From Wurfbainia villosa (Eukaryota; Streptophyta; Magnoliopsida; Zingiberales; Zingiberaceae): 64,000 bases of DNA. A model generated the notes under the pieces. That model had not been told where the DNA came from. It made no database searches and saw only the letters and a program-made list of their open reading frames with translations. The translations under genes and the position numbers were made by a program. Positions within the stretch are counted from its first letter, which is position 1. Every line of letters begins with the position of its first letter. Below are positions 34,649-46,401 of the stretch, in pieces. The DNA lies in the NCBI GenBank assembly GCA_025175895.1, contig CM045991.1, forward strand, positions 83,873,174 to 83,937,173, in the 5' to 3' direction.

Positions 34649-35866
34649 CTATTTGTTGGGGGTTGATGTAGAAGGTTCCTCCGAGCTACTTCCCCAACTG
34701 ATCATGATCTCTTTGATTTCCTTCTGCTCTTGAATGATTTTATCTTGGGTGTCTTGGATTTGAGTTAATCGTAGGTTGGTTTGTAGATGGAAATCTGATA
34801 TCGTCGTTGTGATTGTGTTCACAAACATCTCATGTGCTTCACGGAGTTGTGATAACTGCTCCGTGATAGTGGTCAGTAATTGATCGGGTTGGGAGTTCTT
34901 CAAAGAAGATCGTTCTTCCTCAAGATCCCTATGCTCCTCACCTTGATGACCATCCTTCCATTAAATTTCTCTTGTACGCGTGCGAATCATGCCAACTAAA
35001 AATAAATTCCTCCAATGGATATAGTCCAACCTTTTTACCTGCCTTACTTTTCCCTTGGATGTGTTTATGCCTAGTGACTCTAACCAGAATGTGAGGATGT
35101 GACCAAAAGGCATATAAACCTTTTTCTTGACTGGAATGGAGAAATGGATAATACACAAAAACATGTTCAAAGCTATGTTAAAATCAAGGTGGTTTTTGAG
35201 AAGGTGGAGAGCCAATAAATGATGTGGCCTAACTTTGGCTTGCCCTTTGGTGACTATGGGTAAAATGCATCCAACAATGACTTTGTATAAGATGTTGTCA
35301 GGAGTCGTTAGTGCCAAGGCTGACACAAAATTTACTCCTTCATCTCTAGGACGTCTAAATAAGGATTCGTGGATGGAATTGAGGTCAAAGCCTTCCAAAT
35401 TTTTAGGAAGAGTTGGATAGCATTCTAGGTTAGAGGAGGACTCTCTACATCCTAGAAATGATCTCTAGATGGCTAGAGTAAGAGTGACATAAGTTTTGGC
35501 TACCCTAGACTTATAGTTAAGCCTATCTTCAGTGGGTTGTAGGTTGTTATAGAATTCGATAAGTAAGTCTTCATTGATATCGTGATTGTAGTAGACTAAC
35601 TTATTGAGTCTATAGTGCTCAACCATCTCGCTAACATATGGTGCATTATTAGAGAAGAAATGACCATCTATGGACCGGATGCTTAGGAGTTCAAACTCGT
35701 GGGTCCTAAAGGTGTGCAAATAATATTCCGTAGGGAAATGATGGTCCGAGCAAGGCCTCTCTCCTGAGGGCCTAGAGGTGGAGGACTTAGGTTCCTTTCT
35801 TTTTAGTCTAGAATGGCATGTGTCAAATATGTCATGCGCACAAGATTGACCCATGAATGAATGCAA
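34649..35866 (-). pseudogene. Element G third reading frame, env-like (Sirevirus type)
   Basis: A single minus-strand frame of 406 codons from MHSFMGQSC to SEEPSTSTPNK, interrupted only by two nonsense codons (TAG near 35465 and TAA near 34961) with no frameshift. The N-terminal part has YYLHTFRTHEFELLSIRSI and EFYNNLQP. The middle has VKVRPHHLLALHLLKN-type leucine-rich sequence and PFGHILTFWLESLGI. The C-terminal part is a predicted coiled coil (LLTTITEQLSQLREAHEMF, IIQEQKEIKEIM). It lies downstream of pol in the same sense, as do the env-like frames of Sireviruses. No signal peptide or convincing transmembrane helix is visible, so an envelope role is not shown; a gag-like or unknown function remains possible. 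Confidence 0.6.
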
Positions 35867-36943
35867 GGAATGAAATGATGCATGTCAAGTGGGGAAAGTG
35901 ATTAGTTGCTTAGAAGTCCTCTAAAATCATAAGGAGAGTAAGGAAGAAGTCTTACTTGGGTGCCACTGAACCAAGAACAAGTGCTTGCTGCAGTAGACAA
36001 ATTTTTCCTGCTAGAACCCTAGTTGTGGTCGAGTGGTCAGAGATTAGGGTTAGGGTTAAGAGAAAATGGCAAGGAGAAGGAAGAAGATCCTTAGCCTAGT
36101 CTAGAGAAGGCTTGTCTTGAGGTTGTAAAGCTTGGATGGAGATGAAGATCTCAACTGGCGCTTGTCGCAGTCGGAAGAGCATGATTGTTGGGAAGAAGAA
36201 ATCACGGAATGAAAGGGTTTAGGGTTTAAATCCGTGAGACATCAGTCGAGGCAATGAGTGGGTCGACTTGACTGGTAACACCAATCGAGGCGATGATCGA
36301 AGCGCACTCGATTTTGAGTGTGATCGGAATTGGCCAGTCAAGGCGCCAGTCTAAGCACACTCGATTCTGAGTGTGATCGAAATTGGCCAGTCGAGGCACC
36401 AGTCGAAGCGCACTCGATTTTAAGTGTTAAAAACTCGTGCCAGTCGGGGTGCTGGTCGAGTCTGTCTCGGTTGATAGGCTTAAATAACTGGGTTTCAATA
36501 TCTGAATATTCCAACTGAGTTTTGTGTAATTTCTAAGACTTAGGTAAGTGTTAAATACACTTGATATGATAACCTAAACACCCTTTTGATTGTTTTAAAT
36601 AGTTGGTATCTATGTTCTTGGTCTCAAAGAGGATCCAACTAATTTTACTTAGTTGGAATGTCTAGTTAAGATCTTGGAACCACAAACACAAGAATGTGTA
36701 ATGGTCTTCCCCATAACTAGTCACGTTAGTGATTTTTGTCTCGTCAACCTCTCTATCTCAGGGATGCAATGAGCATTTGAAATAGAGTGGTTGATTCTAT
36801 CATCTCACCCCATTTCTAGCAATACAAAAATAGTTTTGTGATCCTTATCATTTTTGTGAGATGATCCCAGGTCTTCCCATTTTAAATTCCCATTTCTCTT
36901 GTTAAATGGACTTTTTAACCTAAGATCATGGAGGAATCCTCCT
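35867..36943 (-). other. Element G spacer between pol and the env-like frame
   Basis: Non-coding. Contains a 53-bp direct repeat (36301-36353, 36354-36406, partial 36407-36426) built on cactcgattttgagtgtgatc and ggccagtcgaggc, resembling the AGTCGAG motifs of the LTR. Confidence 0.55.
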
Positions 36944-39900
36944 TCATTTAGCAGCACACATGCCCAACTCTCTTCTCAAATGGCTAAACTCATTTTCGGG
37001 AAGAGGTTTTGTGAATATGTCGGCTAGGTTAGACTTGGACTCAACATGGTTGAGTTCATTGTCTCCCCTAGCTACATGATCTCTAATGAAGTGATGCCTC
37101 ACTTCAATGTGCTTGGTCCTTGAGTGATGAACCGAATTTTTGGTGAGATGTATAGTGCTAATGTTATCACATAGCACTTGTACATTCCTATAGATCAGTC
37201 CATAATCTTCTAAGGTGTGTGTTAGCCATAGCAATTGTGATACACATTCCCCCATAGCTACATATTCAGCTTCGGTTGTGGAAAGTGTTACACAATGTTG
37301 TTTACGGCTTGACTAACTAACCAAGGCCGAACCTAAGAAATGACAGCCCCACTAGTGCTTTTCCTATCCAACTTGCATTCAGCATAGTCGGAATCGGTAT
37401 AGTCAACTAAATCAAAAGATTCAGTTCGGGGATACCACAATCCTACATTGATAGTGCCTTTCAAGTATCTCATGATTCTTTTTACAGAAATCATGTGAGA
37501 CTCCTTAGCACAAGCTTGAAACCTAGCACACATACCAACAGCGAATAAAATATCAGTCGACTCCTAAGTACAATAAACTACCTATTATACTCCGTTAATT
37601 TTTCAAATCCACTGCCTTCCCTTTCTCATCACTATCTAGATGAGTATTGACAGTAATAGGTGTGCTTACTTCCTTAGCTTCCTCCATATGAAACCTTTTC
37701 AATAACTCCAATGCGTACTTAGATTGATGTACAAAAATTCCTTCCTTGGTTTGTTTTATCTCGAGTCCTAGAAAGAAGGTCAATTCTCCTACTAGACTCA
37801 TCTTAAATTCACTTTCCATGTGACCAATAAACTCATTGAGATAATCCCTATTGTTTGAGCCACAGATAATGTCATCAACATAAACCTGGGCTACAAATAT
37901 GTATTCACCATCCCTTTTTAAGAATAGTGTGGGATCTATCTGTCCTCTCCTAAAACCTTTCTCAATTAGGAAAGTTGACAACCGTTCATACCAAGCACGA
38001 GCTGCTTCTTTAAGCCCATAAAGAGCCTTTTTTAGTTTGTACATGTTGTCTGGGAATTGTGCATTCTCAAACCCCAGGGGCTGTTCAACATAGACTTCCT
38101 CCTTGATGACTCCATTCAAGAAGGCTAACTTCACATCCATTTGATATAGTTTGAAGCCTTTGTATGTTGCATAAGCAAGCATTAGTCTTATGGATTCTAA
38201 CCTTGCTACAGGGGCATAAGTCTCATCATAGTCTAACCCCTAAATTTGGTTGTAGCCTTTGGCTACTAACCTTGTCTTATTTCTAACTATTTCTCCTCTA
38301 TGATTTCTCTTATTTTTAAACACCCATTTAGTCCCAATAATGGAGGTTTGACCAGGTCTAGGGATTAAATCCCAAACTTGATTTCTTTCAAACTGGCCTA
38401 ACTCATCTTGCATTGCAATAATCCATTCTGGATCAAGCAGAGCTTCATCCACTAACTTGGGCTCAATCTCAGAAATCAAGGCAACTTCATTTCCTTCATT
38501 TCTAAAAAATGATCTAGTCCTAACCCCATGTTGGATGCCTCCAATAATCTGGCTTTAGGAATGGCTAGAATCATTCCTAGTGGATCTTGTTACTTGAGAT
38601 GGTTCGGGTACTACTGAAATTTGTTCAGGTTCTCCAACCTCAAGTGATGACCCTTGAGCTCTCACTCTCTCTTCATCAGAATCCACTCTTGCTTCCCTTA
38701 TAGGGTTGCTATCTCCCAATTCCAGCTTCCTCAATTCTAGCTCAAACTCAACCGATTTTCTGTCTGAATCAATATTCATTCCTTTTTCTTCAAACACAAT
38801 ATTAGTTGACTCTTCTATGAGCTTAGTCCTATGGTTGTAGACTCTATAAGCTTTGCAAGTGAGGGAATAACCAACAAGGATACCCTCATCAGCTTTTGCA
38901 GAAAATTTTCCTAAATGATCCTTGATATTTAGGATATACACCGTACAACCAAATACCCTAAGGTGCTTGATTGTTGGTGGCTTTCCAAACCAAAGTTCAT
39001 GTGGTGCTTTTCTTAAGAATCTATGTATCAAAACTCGGTTTTGAACATAGCATGCAGTGCTAACTGCTTCAGCCCATAGGTAGTTTGGTAATTGGTATTC
39101 ATTTAGCATACTCTTAGGCTCTATTTCTCCTTTCTACAACACCATTTTCCTGTGGTGTTCTAGGTGTGGAGAATTCATGTTTGTATCCTTTCTCTAAACA
39201 AAAGTCCTTAAGTTTAGCATTTTCAAACTCTCCTCCATGATCACTTCTAATGATTTTAATTGTTGAGTTTTTCTCATTCTCAACTCTTCTACAAAAGAAA
39301 ATGAAGGTTTCTACTGTTTGGTCCTTATGTTTAAGAAAATAAGTCCAAGTATATCTAGTGTAATCATCCACAATAACCAAGCAATATCTACTACCATTGA
39401 TAGATCTAATAGTGCTAGTATCAAACCCTATCCTTCTCGTAGGTGATTGAGGACAGTCCTCTTACAAGTTCCTTCTTGGCCAGATTCTTGATGTTCTTCA
39501 TGTTGACATGGGTCAATCTCCTGTGCCATAAACAAGACTCTTCTTCCTTGGATATGAAACACTTAAAAGGCATGTTAGTAGCACTACTAAATCTAACTTG
39601 ATAAATGTTTTCCTTCATAGATCCTATTAGCATGGTTTCATTGGTGTCACTGTGGATCACAAGGCAATGAGTTGAGTGAAACTCAATCCTATACCCTGCA
39701 TCACACAATTGACTTACACTTAACAAGTTAAATGTCATTCCTTTAACTAACAACACATTTCTAATTACAAATTTTCAGAAATGCTAATGTTACCTACTCC
39801 TACAACCTTCAATTTACCACTATTACTGAAAGAAACTATACCTCAGTCGTTGGCATGAATTGAGGAAAACAAAGAGGAGTTTTCTGTCATATGTTTGGAG

Positions 39901-39953
39901 CATCCGCTGTCCACAAACCATGTAGTTGGACGCTCCCCCTTGACGGGTCCCTA
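36944..39953 (-). pseudogene. Element G pol: protease, integrase, RT, RNase H
   Basis: Copia order on the minus strand. Protease motif WFVDSGCSKHMT near 39910. GAG-pre-integrase CLWHRRLTHVNMKNI (39421-39756). Integrase with VIVDDYTRYTWTYFLKHK, IIRSDHGGEFENA and ENGVVERRNRA (39114-39380), continuing with WAEAVSTACYVQNRV to 38555. RT with GTKWVFKNKRN (near 38350), QMDVKLAFLNG and VYVDDIICGSNN (near 37870). RNase H with DYTDSDYAECKLDRKSTSG (37333-37533) and LCDNISTIHLTKN, TKHIEVRHHFIRDHV (36944-37255). At least six frameshifts or stops (near 39770, 39400, 39110, 38550, 38230 and 37560) split the frame, so it is not functional. Its end, LADIFTKPLPENEFSHLRREL, resembles the pol tail of element M. 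Confidence 0.9.
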
Positions 39954-41710
39954 CTAAACATGGAAAATTTGGTCTTTTGGAACCCACAAGTTGGGTCCCT
40001 CAGCATCTACTACAAATTTCCTAGGAATCCAAGCCTTAGAAGTTCTAATAAAAGGTGATCTAGTAGAAACAAAACTAGCAGTGATAGTTCTAACATTATC
40101 AAATTTAGACCTAGCAGTTCTTGCATTAACAGATTTTCCTTTAGCAGTTTTAGATCCATTAATTCCACCAAAAGAAACTCTGGATTTAGATGTATGTTTT
40201 CTAAACACTAAGGACATATAACTAAGTTCCTTTTGTTGTGTATTGAACCCTAGTCCAGCCTTGTTATGGACTGCACGTTGGGCTCCTAGTATCATGTTTA
40301 ATGTCTTTGATCCATTGGTGAATTTCTCAAGTGTGCACTTGAGATCTTCCACCTGAACATTCAATGATGTATTCTCATCCTTAATCTCCTCCAAATGAGG
40401 ATTTCCTGTACCACTGTCATTAGACAGTGTATTAGAATTCTTAACTAATTCTAATTCTGAGAATTTAACCTTAGTTTTGGATTTTTTTCAGAGTATTTGT
40501 CAAACAAGCAATAGTTTCATATAATTTATCTAGATGGGGAGAGTTTACCTAATCATCATCAGAAGATGATGATGATGAGTCCGAATTTGGTTGCTCCCCA
40601 TCAGAATGCTCCAGTTCTCCATCCAATTCAGAATTTTCAGAATTCTACAATGCCATGAGAGCCTTTTGCTTTGCTCCCTTCTCCTCACTTTCTTCTTCCG
40701 ATGAGGAGGATGAGGATGAAGTATCGTCCCAAGTAGCCTTCAATGCTTTCTTCCTCTTGGCCTTTTCTTCCTTCTTTTTGTACTTAGGGCATTCACTTTT
40801 GAAGTGACTTTTCCTATGACAATGAAAGCACTCTATATTAGATTTATCCTGATTAATTTCTGAACTTTTACCTTTCTTGGTAAAGTATGTCTTCACATCC
40901 TTCTTGTTGTATTTTTGGCTTCTTCTCATCAATCTCCTCACAAAGTTAGCCATCTCGCTAGAGGATGACTCATCGTCACCATCTGAATCTGATGATGAAG
41001 AGGAGGAAGAAGCTTCCTTCTTCTTGCTCTCCTTGCTGTGATCTCCTACAATAAAAGCTAGACCCTTCTCCTTTGGGCTTCGATTAGCTTGTTCATACAA
41101 TTCCAATTCACAAAACAATTCATCAATCTTAATTATTGAAAGATCCCTTGATACTTTGTAGGCATCCACCATAGATGACCACAAAGTATTCCTAGGAAAA
41201 GATTTGAGTACATACCTGGCTAAGTCCCTGTTCTCAATAGCCTCTCCAACAGAATGGAGGCCATTGAGTATTTCTTTAAACCTACCATGCAGTTCACTTA
41301 CAGTTTCAGTCTCCTTCATGCTGAAATTCTAAAGTTGGTTCAAGTAGAGATCCTTCTTCGCTGTCCTTGAATCTCTGGTTCCTTCATGTAGCTCCATCAA
41401 CTTCCTCCAAAGTTCCTGAGCACTACTAAAGGGGCCAACTTTGTTGAGTTGGTCCTTGGCTACGCCGTACTGTAGAGTTACCATTTCTTTGGCATTGGCC
41501 TGGGCTCTTCTCCTTTGTTCTGGCGACCACAGAGAAGACACCAAAACCCTTCCTTTGTCGTCGGTTGGTGGTGTGAATCCCTCTGGAGACTGAGAACCAC
41601 ATATCCATGTTTATCATCAAGTAGTATTCCATCCGGCTCTTCCAATACTGGAAGTTTTGGCCATCAAAATACGGGGGTCGAGTTGTGATGAATCTCTCTT
41701 GCGCTACCAT
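39954..41710 (-). pseudogene. Element G gag
   Basis: Starts MVAQERFITTRPPYFDG (41710) only about 45 nt after the PBS. Gag motifs include FQYWKSRMEYYL, then in a shifted frame SSAQELWRKLMELHEG (41329-41544), LHGRFKEILNGLHSVGE and FPRNTLWSSMVDAY (40645-41319). A CCHC zinc knuckle CFHCHRKSHFKSEC lies near 40810, between two poly-Ser/acidic tracts. The C-terminal part (39954-40394) has KAGLGFNTQQKE and ends GPNLWVPKDQIFHV, as in Sirevirus gag-pol junctions. Frameshifts near 41550 and 41325 and a stop near 40645 break it. Confidence 0.87.
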
Positions 41711-41752
41711 TCCTTGATGCTCTAGTGGAGGTGAATCCGGTGGAGATCCCTT

Positions 41753-41764
41753 GTTCTGATACCA
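41753..41764 (-). promoter_or_regulatory. Element G primer binding site (variant)
   Basis: The minus strand reads TGGTATCAGAAC, one base different from the usual TGGTATCAGAGC complementary to initiator methionine tRNA, two bases from the LTR. Confidence 0.85.
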
Positions 41765-41766
41765 CT

Positions 41767-43598
41767 TGTTGGGATCGAGGCTTGCTAGAGGAGGGGGGGT
41801 GAATAGCAAGTTAAAAAATTCTAACTCACTTTTGACTACAAAATAGAGGATTACACAGCGGAAATAGAAAAACAAGAACACAAAGCACAAACACAACCAA
41901 ACGCAAGTATTTACGTGGTTCGGAACTCAGCAGTTCCTACTCCACTGGCAGCTCAAAAGGAAAGTCTACTATGTATGATCGGAATGGTTCCGGAGGTGAA
42001 AACTTCACCTCTTACAAGCTTACAGTACAATGAATATACTTTAAGAATAGTAAGCTAAGTATTAAAACCAATTACAGATTACTGTCCAGCTTCTTGCTTT
42101 GAAGATGAAGTTGTGGTACTTGCAAGAAGATGATCGATAGCGCACTTGTTGGAGAGAAGGTCATATGAGAGTGTGGTTTCTTCTTCTTCTCCTTTAGTAT
42201 GAATCACAGAGAGCTTGTTTTTCTCTAGATGAAAACTAGAGCTTTTGCATTTTTGAACCAAGTTTTTTCCTCTATTTTTTTTTCTTCTTCTTTATATAGT
42301 CGTTTCTTCCAACAAGCTTTCTGTCTTCCACCGTTGGAGCCCTAGAGACCATGCCCAACCAAACTCTGGTCACCTGAGCTTGTCCCCATAACTACCTCCA
42401 ACTTCTGGTGGTTTGCCAAGAACGGAGCCTGCTCCTCCAACCGAAAGTCGGCGCATTTGAATCTTTACTCGAAACGGAAGCATCCCATTGCCGCCTCCAT
42501 CAGTCGAGCCCCCAGTCGAGTCTGACTCGCATGTATGCTCGAAAAATACCTGTCAATCGAGCCCGCAACCAAGTTGGGCTCGGTTCTGTGACTAAATCCA
42601 TAGCCACCAGTCGAGTCGCTACCAAATCGACTCGACTGAAAACTGCTCTAGTGGAAGTGCCCTGGCGACAATCTGCCCTGGTGACAAAGTTCCCTGGAGC
42701 AGTCGAGCCTGCAGTTGAGCTGGGATCGGTTCTGTGCTGTTCCACGTAGTGAGCAGTCGAGCTGGTAGTCGAGCCAGCTCGATTCTGTGCCTTTATGCAA
42801 GAGTGCCAATCGAGCTAACCCGATGGTGGCTCGACTGATACTGGAAATATTTGAAGCACATGAGTATCTTTCCTAGTAAGCTGTCATTTCAAGAACCCTA
42901 GTAAGAGACCAAGCACGTTACGGTGCCTTCTCCAACTAACGAATGCTCTAAGTACCCTAGGCAAAGAACAAGCGCATTACTACGCCCTCCTTGCCTAACG
43001 AGTACTCCCAGTACCCTAGACAAAGAACGAGCGCATTAATACGCCCTCCTTGCCTAACGAGTATTGAGCCTATGTACCCTAGTAAGAGACCGAGCATGTT
43101 ACTGTGCCCTCTCTTACTAACGAGTACACTAGCTAGAGACCGAGCACTCCCTTGTGCCCTCTCTAACTCGAATGAAGAACGAACATGTTACTATACCCTC
43201 TCCATCACCAAGCTCCCGGGCCTCCGGCCAGCTTGTACTCTTCCTTTACCAAGGTTCCCCCTAGGATTTCTCAATTGCCAAGACTCAAGCTTGGACTTTC
43301 CCTTGCCAACCCATGTTGGACTTCTCATGTCAAGACTCATGCTTGGACTTCCCTTGCCAAGACCTAAGATTGGACTTCCCATGTCAACTCCAGGTTGGAC
43401 TTCCCATGCCAAGGCCTACCCTTGGATTTCTCATCCATGGGTCTAATGTCACTCTAAACTTCTAACTTAGTGACCTTAAGTTTGAATCAGTTGAGGTAAT
43501 GTCTTGACTACACTCTAGCTCAACCTATATTTCAATTTCCTTGACTTAAACCTTGTTGTTAAACATTGAAACATTCGATGGGCTTGATTGCACTAACA
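41767..43598 (-). repeat. Element G 5' LTR (1832 bp)
   Basis: Partner of 30822-32695 with the same ends, the TATA sequence, both minisatellites and AGTCGAG motifs. The 5-bp duplication CATAA follows at 43599-43603. Confidence 0.9.
42291..42298 (-). promoter_or_regulatory. TATA box of element G 5' LTR
   Basis: TATATAAA on the minus strand, same context as at 31342-31349. Confidence 0.5.
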
Positions 43599-44525
43599 CA
43601 TAATAGACCCTATAGCAGATGCATAAGGGATTTGATCCATGTGTTCCCTTTCTTCCATAGAAGAAGGGCATTGAGCCTTCGAAAGGCTCACACCATGTGA
43701 CATTGGCAAAAATCCCTTCTTGGAATTCTGCATGGCAAAATGTTTAAGCACCTTGTCGATGTATGCACTCTGACTTAAGCCAAACAATCATTTAGATCTA
43801 TCTCTATAGATCTTAATGCCTAAAATGTAGGCTTCTTTACCTAAGTCCTACATTGATAAAAAATTCCCAAGCCAAGTCTTCACAGATCGCAAGTAGGGAT
43901 GTCGTTTCAATGAGAAGTATGTCATCAACATACCAGATAAGAAAGATAACTATGCTCCCACTAACCCTCTTGTAGACACAGGGTTCATCTTCATTCTTGA
44001 TGAAACCAAACTTTTTGATCGCATCATCAAATCGAAGATTCCAGCTTCTAGATGCTTGCTTTAAACCATAAATGGACCTTTGCAGCTTGTATACCTTGCC
44101 AGCATGCTTTGGATCTACAAAACCCTTAGGTTGTGTTATGTACACATCCTCGAGTAGGTTTCCATTCAGAAACACAGTTTTGACATTCATTTGTCAAATC
44201 TCATAATCGTAGAAAGCTGCAATAGCAAGCATGATCTGTATGAACTTAAGCATTGCAACTGGTGAAAAAGTTTCATCATAATCAATACCATGAATCTGTT
44301 TGAAACCTTTAGCTACCAATCGCCCTTTATAGGTATACATAAGACCATCAATGTCAGCCTTTCTCTTAAAGAACCACTTACACCCAATGGGTTTGACCCC
44401 TTTAGGTGGATCAACCAAAGTCCATTCTTGGTTTAGTGTACATGGATTCTATTTTGGATCTCATAGCCTCTAGCAATTTCTCAGAATCTAGGCTCATCAT
44501 AGCTTCCTGATAGAATGTAGGCTCG
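43599..44525 (-). pseudogene. Element F pol: reverse transcriptase segment
   Basis: Continues the F coding from 30821. The minus strand shows GCKWFFKRKADIDG (44194-44418), NVKTVFLNGNLLEDVY and LKQASRSWNLRF, then WYVDDILLIE (near 43930), the RT catalytic motif, and LSQSAYIDKVLKHFAMQN with YASAIGSIM up to the G junction. A stop and frame changes occur near 44192 and 43830. Cut on the right by H at 44526. Confidence 0.87.
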
Positions 44526-46389
44526 TGAAGGTAGGAAACTTCGCTTCCCACTTCAACTCGGTCACTTGTTCATGGCGATCCCATCGACGTCCCCGGATTA
44601 AAAAAAAATTTAATCATAGACAAAAGGGATCACCCAAGAAACCATTTCATCGTCATGCTATTCGATTAGAGTAGTCACTTGAACAAACTTGTTGTTCAAG
44701 CAATCAACCTCTATTCTACGAATAGCCGCAGAATAGACGATGTACGGATCACCGGCTTTTGCGTTTGTATTTGGGGTCCAAGTATATTTAACAATAAAAA
44801 CAGAATAAATAATATGTATATGATTGAAAAACAATTATAGACATGTTACAAAAGAAAATAGACAATCGTTATACCTCTTGGTCTTCTATTGTATGTTCTT
44901 CCTCCTTTTGGACGTCGTGTGGGCGACGATCTTCCAAAAGTCGAAGCTCCTAGATCACCAATCTTCCTATCTTTGTTCTCTCCGAACAAAGGAAGATCAA
45001 TAACAAAACTCTTCCTCTCCTTACTTGCGCCATCCACCAAGCACCAACTTGGTGTGCGCCAGCCAAAGGATTGGATAAAGAAAATGGATGTCGGCCAAGA
45101 GCTCCAAGGGAAGACACTAAGCTTTGTTTCCATCGGCCAAGGAGAAGAGAAGGAGGGCTTGAACGCCGGCCAAGGAGAAGGGAGAAGAAGATGGGCGCCG
45201 GCCACCAAGGAAGAAGAAAGGAAACAAATTCCTTATTTGTGGTCGCCCAAGCCTCCAAACCCTAAGCCTCCCAAACCCTAATCCTATCTCTTTTCTAATT
45301 CATCTTGCTGCCCACCCTAAAGCCCCTTTTTATAGAGTTAGGGATAAGCCTTGTTTTAATCTCTACCATTGGTTCTAGGGATTTAATCTCAACCGTCGGA
45401 TCTAAAGATTTAATCTCAATCGTCAGATCTAGAGATTTAATCTCTACCGTTGGATCTAGAGTTTTGTTTTCAACCATTGGATCTAGGCTTCATGAGGTTT
45501 TATTAGGATACAATAGAGACCATGAGGAGGAGTTGGATCTTGGCCACCCAATGGATCAAGCCCACATAAAGTCCGATCCATTAATGATAATCCAATCCAC
45601 TAAAGGATTATCATTGATCTACCTCACCAACCCCCATAAGTTAATATGGGCTCCATATATTATTTGTACATTTATCTCCCCGTGTTTAAGATCTCGAATG
45701 TCCGTCGATTAATTAATTTACTGATCATTAATTAATCGACATCTAACTTCATGAGTAGTACCACTCAACCTTTTCATCATGCCAGACCAAGTCCACCTGC
45801 AGGGTTTACATGATGAATCTTATGAGCTCCTCAAGGGGACATCATCATCCTAATATATAGGACATGGTTTCCTCCTATAATCAACGGCACACCATATAAG
45901 TAATATCATTTCCCAACTTACCGAGCCTATCGATTTACTCTATAAATCTCGCCCATTGGTAAATCAAAGAAATGAATACTAAGTATATGTGCCCATTATT
46001 ATATCGGGATTAAGAGCATGTACAATATAATATTTAAGGTCCGATTCAATTATGTAGTCAGCAATAAATCGAATCACCTCTAAGTCGGTCCTGCTCAATA
46101 CACACAAAGTGCACTAGTGTGATTCTATAGTCAGGACAAACCAATATCAAATAACACTGCAACCATACCAATGGTTTGTCCAAAGCCATCTCGGTTGTGA
46201 GCCTTTACTTTTACTTTACAAGGAGCCGATAACATGATCTGCCATGTGACACTACACATCATGTTATCTATAATGTAATGTATTAGACAATATGCATAAC
46301 CATAAATATGCAAACAATGATCATGTGATTCTTATTTCAAAATAAAGATGTTCATACAAAAGACAGACTTTTCAGTATACATCCCAACA
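44526..46389 (-). repeat. Element H 3' LTR (1864 bp)
   Basis: Pairs with 50992-52852. It contains four to five imperfect copies of tctagagatttaatctcaaccgtcgga at 45360-45485. Overlapping open frames on both strands at 44846-45281 recur in the other LTR and look like chance frames in a GC-richer patch. Confidence 0.9.
45326..45334 (-). promoter_or_regulatory. TATA box of element H 3' LTR
   Basis: The minus strand reads TATAAAAAG in ctctataaaaaggggc; conserved at 51790-51798. Confidence 0.55.
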
Positions 46390-46401
46390 ATCTCCCACTT
46401 A
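46390..46401 (-). promoter_or_regulatory. Element H polypurine tract
   Basis: The minus strand reads aagtgggagat directly before the TGTTGGG start of the 3' LTR. Confidence 0.75.

Larger units (their letters stand above)
30822..43598 (-). mobile_element. Element G: complete Sirevirus-type copia with env-like frame (12.8 kb)
   Basis: Two LTRs (30822-32695 and 41767-43598), TGTTGG..CTAACA ends, and target duplication CATAA (30817-30821, 43599-43603). On the minus strand: PBS, gag with zinc knuckle and long Ser-rich tail, pol in copia order, then about 1 kb of spacer and a third frame (34649-35866) of env-like type. The 3' end has many polypurine tracts. These features together indicate the SIRE/Maximus (Sirevirus) lineage. 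By eye the LTRs differ at about 13-14 of the first 240 positions, so G is clearly older than A. Confidence 0.9.

Noticed and set aside
34649..35866. Reading the env-like frame as an endogenous virus
   Set aside because: It sits between pol and the 3' LTR of an element with copia domain order, LTRs and a target duplication. No movement protein or pararetrovirus genes are seen anywhere in the window.
44846..45281. Overlapping open frames on both strands, up to 130 codons
   Set aside because: They lie in an H LTR and recur in the partner LTR (51304-51745) with differences that do not respect codons; no domain seen.
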